64,000 nucleotides of DNA. It comes from Sporocytophaga myxococcoides. GTDB lineage: Bacteria > Bacteroidota > Bacteroidia > Cytophagales > Cytophagaceae. The stretch's first letter is position 1. Each line of letters begins with the position of its first letter. The DNA lies in contig NZ_BBLT01000005.1 in assembly GCF_000775915.1 (NCBI RefSeq), positions 62,001-126,000 on the forward strand, read 5' to 3'. A program made the translations under genes and the position numbers. Below the pieces are notes generated by a model. It saw nothing but the letters and a program-made list of their open reading frames with translations, ran no database searches and had not been told where the DNA came from. Positions 24,875 to 34,662 of the stretch are shown here, piece by piece.

Positions 24875-25756
24875 TTATTTCAATAAAGTATAATTTTTAA
24901 ACTCACCTATATTCCAGCCTGTAGTTCTGTATATAAAATTAAGTATTCTTAATCTCGGACTTAGCTTGATGCCTTTGGTCGGATCAAAGGAGAATGTCCA
25001 GTTTACTCTGTTAATTCTTTCTTTCATAACCTCTGGATGTGTATCGTTAAAATGAGAAAGTGAATCTATCTGAGAATAGTCAAACTCTGTTTTATTATCA
25101 AACATTTTGCTTACGGTTTCATCTCCATGCCATAGCTTCTCGAAATTTCTTCTCTTCTCGAGCTGTGCGTCCGGAGGCTTTACCCAACCATAGTGATACA
25201 TGATGGCATCACCCGCTTTTTTTACCTTTAATTTTTCTCCATTATCTTTTCTGAAGCTCACAGCATCTTTGTATGATCTGATGGACCTATCTGGTCTTAT
25301 TATTCTGATATCATTTTTTGACCACTTCCTTGAATCAGCGATATAGCTGTATGACCCGTAAAAATTGATATATCCAAATATTAATCCTTCAACTTTTGTG
25401 TCGTCTTTATATCTCTCCATTGCTGCTTTAACTTCAGGAAGGTACTTTTCATGCAGTACCTCGTCACCCTGGATATAAAAAGCCCAGTCAGAGTCAGGAG
25501 AAACGGCATGAAATGCTTTTTCGGTTTCCACTGCAAGCACTTTTCCGCCCTCTCTTAAAGACTCGTCCCATACAGTTTCTACAATTTTTATTTTAGGAGA
25601 ATTGATAGATTGGATAAGTTCTAAAGTAGCATCTTCTGATTTTCCAACTGCCACAACAAATTCATCACAGATTGGCAGTATAGAGGTTATTGCCTCTATA
25701 ATAGGAAAATCATACTTAATAGCATTTCTTATGATTGTAAAACCTGAAACTTTCAT
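24875..25756 (-). CDS. Glycosyltransferase family 2-like protein
   Basis: 293 residues. Rossmann-like GT-A fold: MKVSGFTIIRNAIKYDFPIIEAI at the N-terminus, ICDEFVVAVGKSEDATLELI, then WAFYIQGDEVLHEKYLPEV, where GDE takes the place of the DxD metal site, followed by IRIIRPDRSIRSYKDAVSF. There is no membrane segment, so it is cytoplasmic or peripheral. The sugar donor and acceptor are unknown; cell-surface glycan or protein glycosylation is the usual role. It stands alone between a terminator and an upstream intergenic region of 230 bp without a clear promoter. Confidence 0.82.
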   Translation of the reverse strand: MKVSGFTIIRNAIKYDFPIIEAITSILPICDEFVVAVGKSEDATLELIQSINSPKIKIVETVWDESLREGGKVLAVETEKAFHAVSPDSDWAFYIQGDEVLHEKYLPEVKAAMERYKDDTKVEGLIFGYINFYGSYSYIADSRKWSKNDIRIIRPDRSIRSYKDAVSFRKDNGEKLKVKKAGDAIMYHYGWVKPPDAQLEKRRNFEKLWHGDETVSKMFDNKTEFDYSQIDSLSHFNDTHPEVMKERINRVNWTFSFDPTKGIKLSPRLRILNFIYRTTGWNIGEFKNYTLLK

Positions 25757-25986
25757 TTTAATGTTAATAGTTTTGAATACTTGATGATATGATCTTTTTT
25801 TCGGAAGCTCTTAACTTTCAGGAAAATCAGATCAGACAAAGCCAGATGGATACTATTTTAAATTAATATTTATCATTGGATGTGTCAAAAATAAAGAAAT
25901 TGTTTACTAAATTCTGTCTGAAGCAGTTAATTTATTTATGTACTGCTCTCTAATTCAAAAATTGTTTTAATGAACGGGAATTATAT

Positions 25987-26637
25987 ATGAAGTCTCCTGC
26001 AAGATATACAGACAATAAAGGAACTATTGAAGCTTTAATTCAAAATACGGGGGAGGAATTGATACTTGAAGTGGATGGTACAATTTTCATAAGCCGCTTT
26101 ATGGATGATTTCACAATAGAAAATGAAAGCTTGCCGTCTGAACGATATACCCTTAATGACTTTAATGAACTTACTGACTGTCGGCTGGATTTCAAATTGC
26201 CATTAATTTTAATAACAGGAGAAAAGGAGATTTTGACGGAGTTAGAAATTCAGATAAATCTTGATAATCCTAATCTTAGTGATAAATATAATACCTATAA
26301 GACCTCCGCTGTTTTAAGTATATCATTAAATGATAAAGATCTCCAGACTACTGATATTCAGGATTTCGAGAGTGGATTGGTTAAGATAAAGGAAAAGCTT
26401 ACTCCCGAATATAAGCTGAAATGTTGTTTTGGTTGTGCTTATGGTGATTACAGTGTGGCTGGCCAGCAATTTTTTGGTTCCATGTTATGCTTTAGAAATA
26501 TTAAGCAGGAATATTTAAACGTACAGGACAAGGTTCAGTACATGGACGTTATGGAAAAAAATGATAGGTTTGTTCAGGAAACATATTTATGTCCAGATTT
26601 CATGATTAGAGAGAAGGGAACCGGATATAGAGGTTGA
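25987..26637 (+). CDS. Hypothetical protein (resembles DUF6304), 216 aa
   Basis: A soluble protein with no signal or membrane segment. The C-terminal half has a distinctive Cys-rich block, LKCCFGCAYGDYSVAGQQFFGSMLCFRN, followed by YLCPDF; this arrangement recalls the DUF6304 family, but the assignment is from memory and not secure. Four or five cysteines could bind a metal. The N-terminal half is beta-rich (GEELILEVDGTIFISRF). No neighbour suggests a function. Confidence 0.6.
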   Translation: MKSPARYTDNKGTIEALIQNTGEELILEVDGTIFISRFMDDFTIENESLPSERYTLNDFNELTDCRLDFKLPLILITGEKEILTELEIQINLDNPNLSDKYNTYKTSAVLSISLNDKDLQTTDIQDFESGLVKIKEKLTPEYKLKCCFGCAYGDYSVAGQQFFGSMLCFRNIKQEYLNVQDKVQYMDVMEKNDRFVQETYLCPDFMIREKGTGYRG

Positions 26638-26752
26638 TGAAATATAGCAATGGACTTAGATTGACAGGATATTTATTTTTTACTGTGCCCCTCTGTAAGT
26701 CTCTGTGTAAATTAAATTTCAGCAATGAAAGACGAAGCAATATATAATCGAT

Positions 26753-27133
26753 ATGTTTGAATTCTTTAAATCCCGCAAAAAGCCATTTAAAGACAAGAAT
26801 CCTGAAGAATGAGAACCTTATTTGAATGATGTCCAAAAAAGGTTAAGCGAACAGTATCACAATATTCATTTCAAATTTATTCTACTACCTTCAATTTCAA
26901 AAAATGCTAATATGGTAGTTAAAATAACGCATTGGAAGAAAAAGATAGGCGATCACATTAGAGAAAATGAAAAGCTGGTATCTTGTGAAACCAATAAAGT
27001 TCAGATAGAGCTTAACGCAGACACAGATGGTATATTAGTTTTCAGAGCAGAAAAGAACAGAGAACTCATACAGGGAGATATCTTTGCAATAGTAGCTGAC
27101 AAATATGTGGATCTGGAAGAATTTACTTTTTGA
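26753..27133 (+). pseudogene. Lipoyl/biotinyl-domain protein with in-frame TGA (interrupted or short form)
   Basis: The ATG at 26753 starts MFEFFKSRKKPFKDKNPEE, then an in-frame TGA (26810-26812), after which the same frame continues without a break (EPYLNDVQKRLSEQYH) to 27133. Downstream lies a nearly complete lipoyl domain: ILLPSISKNANMVVKITHWKKK, IGDHIRENEKLVSCETNKVQIEL with the modifiable Lys in ETNKV, and DTDGILVFRAEKN. Thus one gene of 126 codons appears to be split by a single nonsense codon; alternatively translation restarts at TTG 26822 or ATG 26912. Free-standing lipoyl domains shuttle acyl or aminomethyl groups, or accept biotin; partner enzymes are not nearby. The phosphoesterase start lies immediately downstream. 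Confidence 0.6.
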
Positions 27134-27147
27134 TATTTAGCGATGAA

Positions 27148-27891
27148 ATGAAAATACAAGTTGCAAGTGATTTGCATCAGGAGTTTGGGCGTAGCGAAAT
27201 TGAATTTGATAAAGCCGATCTGCTAATTTTAGCAGGCGATGTAAGTCTGGGTATAAAAGGCATTCAGTGGATTCTTTCTGAGATAAAGATTCCCGTCATA
27301 TATGTTTTAGGTAATCATGAATATTACAAAGGCAGTTACCCCAAAACGTTAAATAAAATTAAAGACGTTGCAAAGAATACTCATGTACATGTATTGGAAA
27401 ATAATTCAATAGAATTGGATGGAATTACATTTCATGGAGCGACACTCTGGACAGATTTTGAATTGTTTGGGAATCCCCGCTATACGGGAGGTTTGGTTCA
27501 GAGCAAAATGAATGATTATAAGCTGATTCGCAGAGACCCATCATACTCAAAACTGAGGACTATAGATACTTACAAAATTCATAAAGCTTCCTTAAAATGG
27601 CTGGAAGAAAGCCTGGGAACCTCCTCATCAAAGAAAAATATAGTTATAAGCCATCATGCACCTTCAATAAAATCACTACCGGAAAGGTTAAAAGAAAATA
27701 TTGTTTCCTCCGCGTATGCCTCTAATCTCGATGACCTGATTTTTAAATATCAACCTGAATACTGGATACATGGTAATATACATGCACCTTCCTTTTATAA
27801 AATTGGTGATACACAAATCATTTGTAATCCTCATGGGTATATCAATGATGCGTATAATGGATTCAATCCCGGTCTGTTCATTAAGGTTTGA
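27148..27891 (+). CDS. Metallophosphoesterase
   Basis: 247 residues from ATG 27148; the frame extends to a TTG at 27130 overlapping the previous stop, but MKIQVASDLHQEFG is the normal family start. The calcineurin-like fold is complete: SDLHxEF, LILAGDVSLG, VLGNHEYYKG, ISHHAPS and the closing WIHGNIHAPSFYKIGDTQIICNPHGY, giving the usual Asp/His/Asn dinuclear-metal ligands. It probably hydrolyses a phosphomono- or diester in the cytoplasm. The gap to the lipoyl-domain gene is 14 bp, so they may be co-transcribed. Confidence 0.92.
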   Translation: MKIQVASDLHQEFGRSEIEFDKADLLILAGDVSLGIKGIQWILSEIKIPVIYVLGNHEYYKGSYPKTLNKIKDVAKNTHVHVLENNSIELDGITFHGATLWTDFELFGNPRYTGGLVQSKMNDYKLIRRDPSYSKLRTIDTYKIHKASLKWLEESLGTSSSKKNIVISHHAPSIKSLPERLKENIVSSAYASNLDDLIFKYQPEYWIHGNIHAPSFYKIGDTQIICNPHGYINDAYNGFNPGLFIKV

Positions 27892-28184
27892 CTCAGAAGA
27901 TTATTGAACTTAAATTGCTGGTTTATAGTGGTAGGTATAGCATTATAATTTTGATAAAAGACCTTACTTTAACAAACAATCTATATAGAAATATCTTAAT
28001 GCAGGAATCAGTTGAAGCAATTACTCATTAGGCCTTGGGAAATCCTGTTCATCATAATAATCCATAACCTTGTTATAAAATTCTAAACATTGATAAGTAC
28101 AGATTACTTTAAAAATGCTTAATCCCGATTAAATTTTGTACTTTTAATCGATTGTATAACCTAACATATTCTAAAGTATTTAAT

Positions 28185-30383
28185 ATGATTCATAAGGTAA
28201 TTTACGCGTCATTTCTCTGCGCAACAGCTGTGAGCAGCTTTCCTGCTCTTTCTGAAACAGTTTTAAACCGTCCTGATATGTCATTAACATCTAATTTCAC
28301 CCCTGTAGATACTGCGGTAAATAATAACCCTTTGCTAAAAAAATGGGAAGGACCTAATGGCGGACTTCCTCCTTTGGATAAGGTGAAAACTGAAAACTTT
28401 AAGCCTGCACTGGAAGCTGCCATGGCGGAAAATCTTTCTGAAATAGATCGTATTACTTCAAATCCCGAAAAACCTACTTTCGAGAATACCATTGCTGCAA
28501 TGGAAAAAACCGGTCAGACACTCATCCGGGTGCAAACGATATACGGTATTTGGAGTTCAACAATGAGCGATGAAGCCTTCCAGTCAGTAGAGCAGGAGAT
28601 GGAGCCGGTCATGGCTGCATTTTATGATAAAATAACTCAGAATGAGAAATTATTCAAAAGAATTGAAGCTGTCTATAATGCTCCTGAAAAGAAAAAACTT
28701 ACACCTGAGCAACAAAGACTCACCTGGTTATACTATACAAACTTTGTCCGTGCAGGAGCTGCTTTATCCCCTGCAGCTAAGGCAGAAGTCTCCGAGATCA
28801 ATCAAAAGCTTGCAGGTTTATTTACTAAGTTTAGCCAGAACCTTCTGGCAGATGAATCAGAGCAAGTAGTGGTTATTGAAAAGGAAGAAGATCTGGCTGG
28901 ACTTCCCCAGTCACTTATAGATGCAGCAGCTAATGCGGCAGCCAAAAAGAAAAAAGGAAAATGGGTAATCACAAATACAAGATCTTCGGTAGATCCTTTT
29001 CTTACTTATTCATCTAACAGAGAGCTAAGGGAAAAGGTCTGGAAGATGTTCATAAACAGGGGAGACAATGGGGATAAAAATGACAATAATGCCATTATTA
29101 CCGAAATCCTTCAGCTGAGAGCAAGAAGAGCGCATTTGCTTGGATTTAAAACACATGCACACTGGCGCCTGGAAAATACTATGGCTAAAACTCCTGAGCG
29201 CACTATTGAATTAATGGAAGCAGTATGGACTCCGGCAGTGGCCAGAGTTCACGAAGAGGTCAAAGATATGCAGGCTCTTGCAGACAAAGAAGGTGCTAAT
29301 ATTAAGATTGAACCATGGGATTACAGATACTATGCTGAAAAGGTAAGAAAAGCCCGCTATGACCTGGACCAGACGGAAGTTAAACAATATCTTCAGCTGG
29401 AAAAACTCCGTGAAGGTATGTTCTGGGTTGCCGGTGAGCTCTTTGACTTTGAATTTTCTCCAGTTTCAAATATTCCTGTAAACCATCCTGATGTACGTGT
29501 CTGGGAAGTTAAAAATAAGAAAACAGGGGCTCATGTCGGATACTGGTATTTCGATGCTTTTGCTCGTGAAGGCAAAAGGTCAGGAGCATGGATGAATGCA
29601 TACAGAGATCAGCAGAAACTAATCGGGAATGTTACTACAATTGTTTCCAATAACTCCAATTTCGTTCAGGGAAAAGAAGGAGAACCTATTTTAATTTCAT
29701 GGGATGATGCTGTTACTTTATTCCACGAGTTTGGACATGCTTTGCATGGCCTTTCTTCCAATGTTACTTACCCTTCGCTTTCCGGTACAAACGTAGTTCG
29801 TGATTATGTAGAGTTCCCATCGCAACTACTAGAACACTGGTTGTCTACTCCTGAGGTATTACAACGCTTTGCTCTTCATTATCAGACAGGAAAACCGATT
29901 CCATCCACTCTTGCAGAAAAAATAAAGAAGGCTTCAACTTTCAATCAAGGCTTCGCTACAACAGAGTACCTTGCCAGTGCTTTGATAGATATGAAGCTTC
30001 ATCTGTCCGAGCTTCCGAAAATAAATCCTGACTCATTTGAAGCAGCTACTTTAAAGGACCTGGGAATGCCAAGGGAATTGGTAATGCGTCACCGTACACC
30101 TCAGTTTGCACATATTTTCAGTGGTGATAGCTATTCTGCAGGGTATTACAGTTATCTCTGGTCTGATGTACTTACAGCTGACGCATACCAGGCCTTTACA
30201 GAAGCTAAGGGGCCTTATGATAAAAATGTAGCTTCAAGGCTTAATAAATATGTGTTTTCTGTAGGTAATACAATTGATCCTGAGATTGGTTACCGTGGTT
30301 TCAGAGGCAGAGACCCAAAAATTGATGCATTGATGAAGAAAAGAGGTTTTCCTGTAAAAAACCCTGAAAAGAAAGCGAAATAA
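28185..30383 (+). CDS. dcp: M3-family zinc metallopeptidase (Dcp/oligopeptidase A type), secreted
   Basis: 732 residues from ATG 28185 (the frame begins at a TTG at 28152, but the signal peptide starts with MIHKVIYASFLCATAVSSFPALSE). The zinc site is HEFGHALHG (H514, E515, H518) with the third ligand Glu in VEFPSQLLEHW. The C-terminal signature HIFSGDSYSAGYYSYLWSDV is the substrate-binding Tyr loop of peptidyl-dipeptidases. It removes C-terminal dipeptides from peptides in the periplasm. An N-terminal insert (KWEGPNGGLPPLDKV) is as in Bacteroidota Dcp. The next gene starts 60 bp later, so the M3 and SelO genes may be co-transcribed. Confidence 0.94.
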   Translation: MIHKVIYASFLCATAVSSFPALSETVLNRPDMSLTSNFTPVDTAVNNNPLLKKWEGPNGGLPPLDKVKTENFKPALEAAMAENLSEIDRITSNPEKPTFENTIAAMEKTGQTLIRVQTIYGIWSSTMSDEAFQSVEQEMEPVMAAFYDKITQNEKLFKRIEAVYNAPEKKKLTPEQQRLTWLYYTNFVRAGAALSPAAKAEVSEINQKLAGLFTKFSQNLLADESEQVVVIEKEEDLAGLPQSLIDAAANAAAKKKKGKWVITNTRSSVDPFLTYSSNRELREKVWKMFINRGDNGDKNDNNAIITEILQLRARRAHLLGFKTHAHWRLENTMAKTPERTIELMEAVWTPAVARVHEEVKDMQALADKEGANIKIEPWDYRYYAEKVRKARYDLDQTEVKQYLQLEKLREGMFWVAGELFDFEFSPVSNIPVNHPDVRVWEVKNKKTGAHVGYWYFDAFAREGKRSGAWMNAYRDQQKLIGNVTTIVSNNSNFVQGKEGEPILISWDDAVTLFHEFGHALHGLSSNVTYPSLSGTNVVRDYVEFPSQLLEHWLSTPEVLQRFALHYQTGKPIPSTLAEKIKKASTFNQGFATTEYLASALIDMKLHLSELPKINPDSFEAATLKDLGMPRELVMRHRTPQFAHIFSGDSYSAGYYSYLWSDVLTADAYQAFTEAKGPYDKNVASRLNKYVFSVGNTIDPEIGYRGFRGRDPKIDALMKKRGFPVKNPEKKAK

Positions 30384-30443
30384 ACCAATGAAAAGCTTCT
30401 GATTTTTGTTTTCAGAGAAAAGAAAGTAAAGCCGGGGGAATCC

Positions 30444-32000
30444 ATGGATAGTTTAAGTTCGAAAAAATATAATAAAGATTTTGTAAACTCCTTTAATGGA
30501 GATCATAGTGGAGATCTTACTTCCAGACAGACTCCCGGAGTGCTATACAGTAAAGCGATTCCTACACCTGTTAAAAATCCTCAATTGATCGGTTGGTCAG
30601 ATGACCTTGCCGATCAATTAGGTGTTGAAATTCTTTCTGAAGATGATGTGAGAATTTTAGGGGGAAATCTTATAACACCTACCATGTATCCTTATGCCGC
30701 CTGCTATGCCGGTCACCAGTTTGGCAACTGGGCAGGACAGCTTGGAGATGGTCGGGCAATCACATTAGGTGAATGGCAGACTTTAAATGGGGATAGCTGG
30801 GAGTTTCAGCTAAAAGGTGCAGGACCAACAGCTTATTCCAGAAGAGCTGATGGAAGAGCCGTTCTGAGATCATCAGTAAGAGAATTTCTGATGAGTGAAG
30901 CAATGTATTATCTTGGAGTACCTACTACAAGAGCACTGGGACTTGTTACAACCGGAGATATGGTGATGAGGGATATGTTTTATAACGGAAATCCTCAGTA
31001 TGAGCCAGGGGCCATTGTAATGAGGGTTGCTCCGAGTTTTCTCCGTTTCGGAAATTTCGAAATGCTTGCTGCGAGAAAGGATGTTGCCAATTTAATCAAA
31101 CTTGTGGATTGGACAATCGATCGCTATTACCCTCATATTAAAGGAGAAGACAGAGTTATCAGATGGCTTAAAGAGGTTGTTGAAAAAACTGCCCAACTAA
31201 TAATTGAATGGCTGCGAGTGGGATTTGTTCATGGGGTTATGAATACAGATAACATGTCAGTTCTCGGCCTGACTATCGACTATGGTCCTTATTCTTTCCT
31301 TGATAATTATGATCCTGAATTTACCCCAAATACTACAGACCTTCCGGGTAGAAGATATGCCTTCGGAAACCAATCATCCGTAGCCTATTGGAATTTAGGT
31401 TGTCTTGCCAATGCGTTGGTTCCTCTCTTTGAAACTAAAGAAGCTTTAGTGGAAGCTGTTGAAAGTTATGAAAATATATTCTGGCAGAAATATTATGCCA
31501 TGATGGGAAACAAACTGGGACTGGATAAGGTGTTGGATTCTGATCTTGATTTTATCAATCGTTTCGAACAAATGCTTTCTTCAGTTGAGCCCGATATGAC
31601 TATTTTTTATCAGTTGCTTGCAGAGCTGAAGTCAGATAAAATAACAGATGAGGATATTGTTGAACACTTCCGGGAAGCTTTTTATAAGGAATTATCTTCG
31701 GATGCAAGAACGTCCTTTTTACAATCAATTGAAGCCTGGAGGGAGAGAGCAGCGGCCAACACTATATCCAGGGAGGAATCTTTAAAGAAAATGGCTGCAA
31801 ATAATCCCCGTTATATTTTAAGGAATTATCTTCTTCATAAGGCGATAGAGGAATTGGAACGTGGAGAGAATGAATTATTCCTGAAACTTCAGCTTGCTAT
31901 GAAAAATCCTTATTCAAGAGATTTTGACGAGTTTTTCATGAAACGCCCGGAATGGGCAATTCAAAAGGCAGGCTGCTCCATGTTATCCTGTAGCTCTTAA
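30444..32000 (+). CDS. selO: Protein adenylyltransferase SelO (YdiU/UPF0061)
   Basis: 518 residues. Pseudokinase-fold enzyme that transfers AMP from ATP to Ser, Thr or Tyr of proteins, linked to redox stress in E. coli. Visible signatures: YAGHQFGNWAGQLGDGRAI, WEFQLKGAGPTAYSR, DGRAVLRSSVREFLMSEAM and FVHGVMNTDNMSVLGLTIDYGP, the last two carrying ATP- and metal-binding residues. The C-terminus CSMLSCSS keeps the redox-type cysteines of the family (eukaryotic forms have selenocysteine). Normal length. Cytoplasmic. Likely in an operon with the preceding peptidase. Confidence 0.95.
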   Translation: MDSLSSKKYNKDFVNSFNGDHSGDLTSRQTPGVLYSKAIPTPVKNPQLIGWSDDLADQLGVEILSEDDVRILGGNLITPTMYPYAACYAGHQFGNWAGQLGDGRAITLGEWQTLNGDSWEFQLKGAGPTAYSRRADGRAVLRSSVREFLMSEAMYYLGVPTTRALGLVTTGDMVMRDMFYNGNPQYEPGAIVMRVAPSFLRFGNFEMLAARKDVANLIKLVDWTIDRYYPHIKGEDRVIRWLKEVVEKTAQLIIEWLRVGFVHGVMNTDNMSVLGLTIDYGPYSFLDNYDPEFTPNTTDLPGRRYAFGNQSSVAYWNLGCLANALVPLFETKEALVEAVESYENIFWQKYYAMMGNKLGLDKVLDSDLDFINRFEQMLSSVEPDMTIFYQLLAELKSDKITDEDIVEHFREAFYKELSSDARTSFLQSIEAWRERAAANTISREESLKKMAANNPRYILRNYLLHKAIEELERGENELFLKLQLAMKNPYSRDFDEFFMKRPEWAIQKAGCSMLSCSS

Positions 32001-32083
32001 GGAACAGAATCAATAAGTAGGTGATTGTTTAAACAAAAACATTGTTTTTTTATTATCTGAAAGAATAAATCTTCTTCAGCATA

Positions 32084-32728
32084 ATGAAAAAAGTGGTTAC
32101 GATTATCGGAGCAGGTAAAGGCGTGAGCCTTGGTGTAGCAAGAAAGTTTGGAAAAGAAGGCTATACGGTCGCACTTATTGCCAGAACCGAAGATAAACTT
32201 AAAAAACTTGTACAGGAGCTACAAAATGAAGGGATTGATGCAGGCTATGCTGTTGCAGACGCCTCCTTACCGGAGGAAATAGAAGCTGCACTAAAGAAGA
32301 TAAAAGAACTCATCGGAGCAACGCAGGTCCTCGTTTATAATGCCGCACGATTAAAAGCTTCCAGCATTCTCAATGAAACTTCTGAATCACTTACAGAGGA
32401 TTTTAAAATTAATGTAGCAAACGTAATTACTGCAGTAAAATATGTTATTCCTGACATGGAACCAGGGTCAGGAAGTATTTTGCTTACAGGTGGTGGATTA
32501 TCCATTCATCCCATACCCCAGTATGGCTCCTTGGCAATTGGTAAAGCCGGAATAAGAAATCTGGCTGTCTCTCTTAATCATGCTTTGCTAGCAAAAAGGA
32601 TATATGTGGGAACCATTACAATCAGCGGTATCGTCCGGCCTGACGATGAAAAATATAATCCTGACAAAATAGGTGAGGAGTACTGGAAGCTTTTTACCGG
32701 AAAAAACGATATCGAAGTTATTTATTGA
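32084..32728 (+). CDS. Short-chain dehydrogenase/reductase
   Basis: 214 residues, slightly shorter than most SDRs. Rossmann start KKVVTIIGAGKGVSLGVARKFG with a GxGxxxG-like pattern, then LIARTEDKLKKLVQEL (cofactor preference unclear), VLVYNAARLKASS, where NAAR replaces the classical NAG. The catalytic region is SILLTGGG and the active-site Tyr is at YGSLAIGKAG (YxxxxxK spacing disturbed: Y..G.LAIGKAG still gives Y-x5-K). It probably reduces a carbonyl using NAD(P)H, substrate unknown. It ends abruptly after GKNDIEVIY. Neighbours give no clue. Confidence 0.85.
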   Translation: MKKVVTIIGAGKGVSLGVARKFGKEGYTVALIARTEDKLKKLVQELQNEGIDAGYAVADASLPEEIEAALKKIKELIGATQVLVYNAARLKASSILNETSESLTEDFKINVANVITAVKYVIPDMEPGSGSILLTGGGLSIHPIPQYGSLAIGKAGIRNLAVSLNHALLAKRIYVGTITISGIVRPDDEKYNPDKIGEEYWKLFTGKNDIEVIY

Positions 32729-32807
32729 GAGAAAACTGTCAGTCTAACTTATAGCGGTCAAAGGAAAAAAACAAAATATTTTCGCTAACGGGAGATTCTT
32801 ATATAGG

Positions 32808-34541
32808 ATGAAAATAAAATACAAGTTATCCCTTATCATTTTTTTCGCCGCAGTTATACTGATTACCTTATTATATTTCATATACTCATTAAATGTAAGA
32901 AGAACATTTGTCAACCAGATAGAAAGTCAACTTGAGTCCATTGCGGAGGCCAAGTTCATCGATATAAATCAGTTTATCCAAAGACGCATATATCTTATTC
33001 GTTTCATATCAGGAATGGAACTCTTTAAAGATGCTTTTGAACTAAAAAAATTCGATAAAGATTTTTTTAGTTCTATTGATTTGCTGAATGAAAAATTCCC
33101 GACAGTAAATGAAATCAGTATAATGGACAGCACCGGCCATTTACTTTTTTCTACAAGGCCTGATACACTGCCGTCAATTTCAGTTATACAAAAGAAAGCT
33201 TTCCTGCTGGCTCAGAGAAATAAGATTTTTTTTAACATGTTTTCCTATGATGAAAATAATAGGCTGAGTTTTTATATATCTGCTCCTATATTTAATGAAG
33301 ACAGCATCATGATGGGAGTAGTCCTTTCAAATATGAATGGTGATGATCTTATGGAAATAATGGATGATTCAACTGGATTGGGAAAAACAGGAGAAACCTT
33401 ACTTGGTGAAAAACAGGATAGCGCAGTTGTTTATCTGGTGCCACTCCGACATGACAGGAGTACGACAATGAAATATAGCAACGATTTTGATGGTACAGCC
33501 ATCAAAGAAGCCCTTCAGGGAAAATCAGGCATATTGTATGACATACATAATTATAAAGGGGAAAAAGTATTTGCTGCCGCAAGGTTTATAAAAGACATGG
33601 GGTGGGGGCTTGTGACACAGATAAGCAAAGAAGAAGCGTTAAAACCTGTAAAAGAACTTTCAGACATCCTCATTCTATTAAATTTATTTATAGTGATTTT
33701 TCTTACGGTACCTGCATATATCATTGGTCGCTATATCGGAAAACCTATAGAAAAGCTAACCAGGACGGCCCAATTGATCAATGATGGAGAACTTTCCGAA
33801 AGAGTTGAAATAAAATCTGATGATGAAATTGGTCTCTTAGGAGAAACATTCAATGAAATGACAGAAAAACTTGAGCGTAAGATACATGAACTTGAAAGAT
33901 ATGCCTATGTTATCTCTCATGATCTGAAGGCACCCTTGAGCTCTATTATGCCTCTGGCGGATTTTGTAAAAGAGGATTATAAGAATAAACCTCTGGATGA
34001 CCAGGGTAATGAAATGCTTAAAATGATCAAAGAAAAATCTCTTGATATGAAAAACCTTATTGATGGTGTGCTTAAGTCTGCAAGACAAGAGTATAAAATG
34101 AAAGAGCCTGTTAAAGTTTATGATCTTGTCGATCATATTATTGATAATCTCCATCCACCGGAAAATATTAAAATAGAGATCACAAAAAATCTTCCCAATA
34201 CTGTTCAATACCACCAGGTATCCCTTCTTCAGGTCTTTCTGAATCTGATCAGCAATGCTATTAAATATATGGATAAACCGGAAGGACTTATAATTATTGA
34301 TTGCAAAAGACAGGATGAATATTACCAATTTTCCGTTTCTGATAATGGGAGAGGAATAGGATCGGAATATCAAAGTAAACTTTTTAATGAATTTACTATT
34401 GCCCATGATGACCCAGGCATCAGTAGCTCAGGACTGGGTTTATCTATAGTGAAAAAGATAGTAGAAGAAAATGGCGGAACAATAGGGCTAAAATCAGAAG
34501 TCGGAAAAGGATCAGTTTTTTATTTTACAGTAAAAGCATAA
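32808..34541 (+). CDS. Membrane sensor histidine kinase with Cache-like sensor and HAMP
   Basis: 577 residues. TM1 about 7-27, a periplasmic region about 30-285 resembling dCache (NEISIMDSTGHLLFSTRP), TM2 about 287-307, HAMP about 308-360, then the kinase core: H-box with phosphoacceptor H371 (VISHDLKAPLSS), N-box LNLISNAIKYMD, G1 VSDNGRGIG and G2 GLGLSIVKKI. No receiver domain is fused and no response-regulator gene is adjacent, so it is an orphan kinase. The kinase core resembles those at 35443 and 40634. Ligand unknown. Confidence 0.92.
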   Translation: MKIKYKLSLIIFFAAVILITLLYFIYSLNVRRTFVNQIESQLESIAEAKFIDINQFIQRRIYLIRFISGMELFKDAFELKKFDKDFFSSIDLLNEKFPTVNEISIMDSTGHLLFSTRPDTLPSISVIQKKAFLLAQRNKIFFNMFSYDENNRLSFYISAPIFNEDSIMMGVVLSNMNGDDLMEIMDDSTGLGKTGETLLGEKQDSAVVYLVPLRHDRSTTMKYSNDFDGTAIKEALQGKSGILYDIHNYKGEKVFAAARFIKDMGWGLVTQISKEEALKPVKELSDILILLNLFIVIFLTVPAYIIGRYIGKPIEKLTRTAQLINDGELSERVEIKSDDEIGLLGETFNEMTEKLERKIHELERYAYVISHDLKAPLSSIMPLADFVKEDYKNKPLDDQGNEMLKMIKEKSLDMKNLIDGVLKSARQEYKMKEPVKVYDLVDHIIDNLHPPENIKIEITKNLPNTVQYHQVSLLQVFLNLISNAIKYMDKPEGLIIIDCKRQDEYYQFSVSDNGRGIGSEYQSKLFNEFTIAHDDPGISSSGLGLSIVKKIVEENGGTIGLKSEVGKGSVFYFTVKA

Positions 34542-34662
34542 TGACAATTGAAAACCAATTGCATAATTACACCTTTCAACTGGTAACATTTCGATAAAAA
34601 TCAGGTTTTTAAATTGATGTTAGTTCTTAATCAAATCTTCCTACGGAACAAAAGTTAACCAA

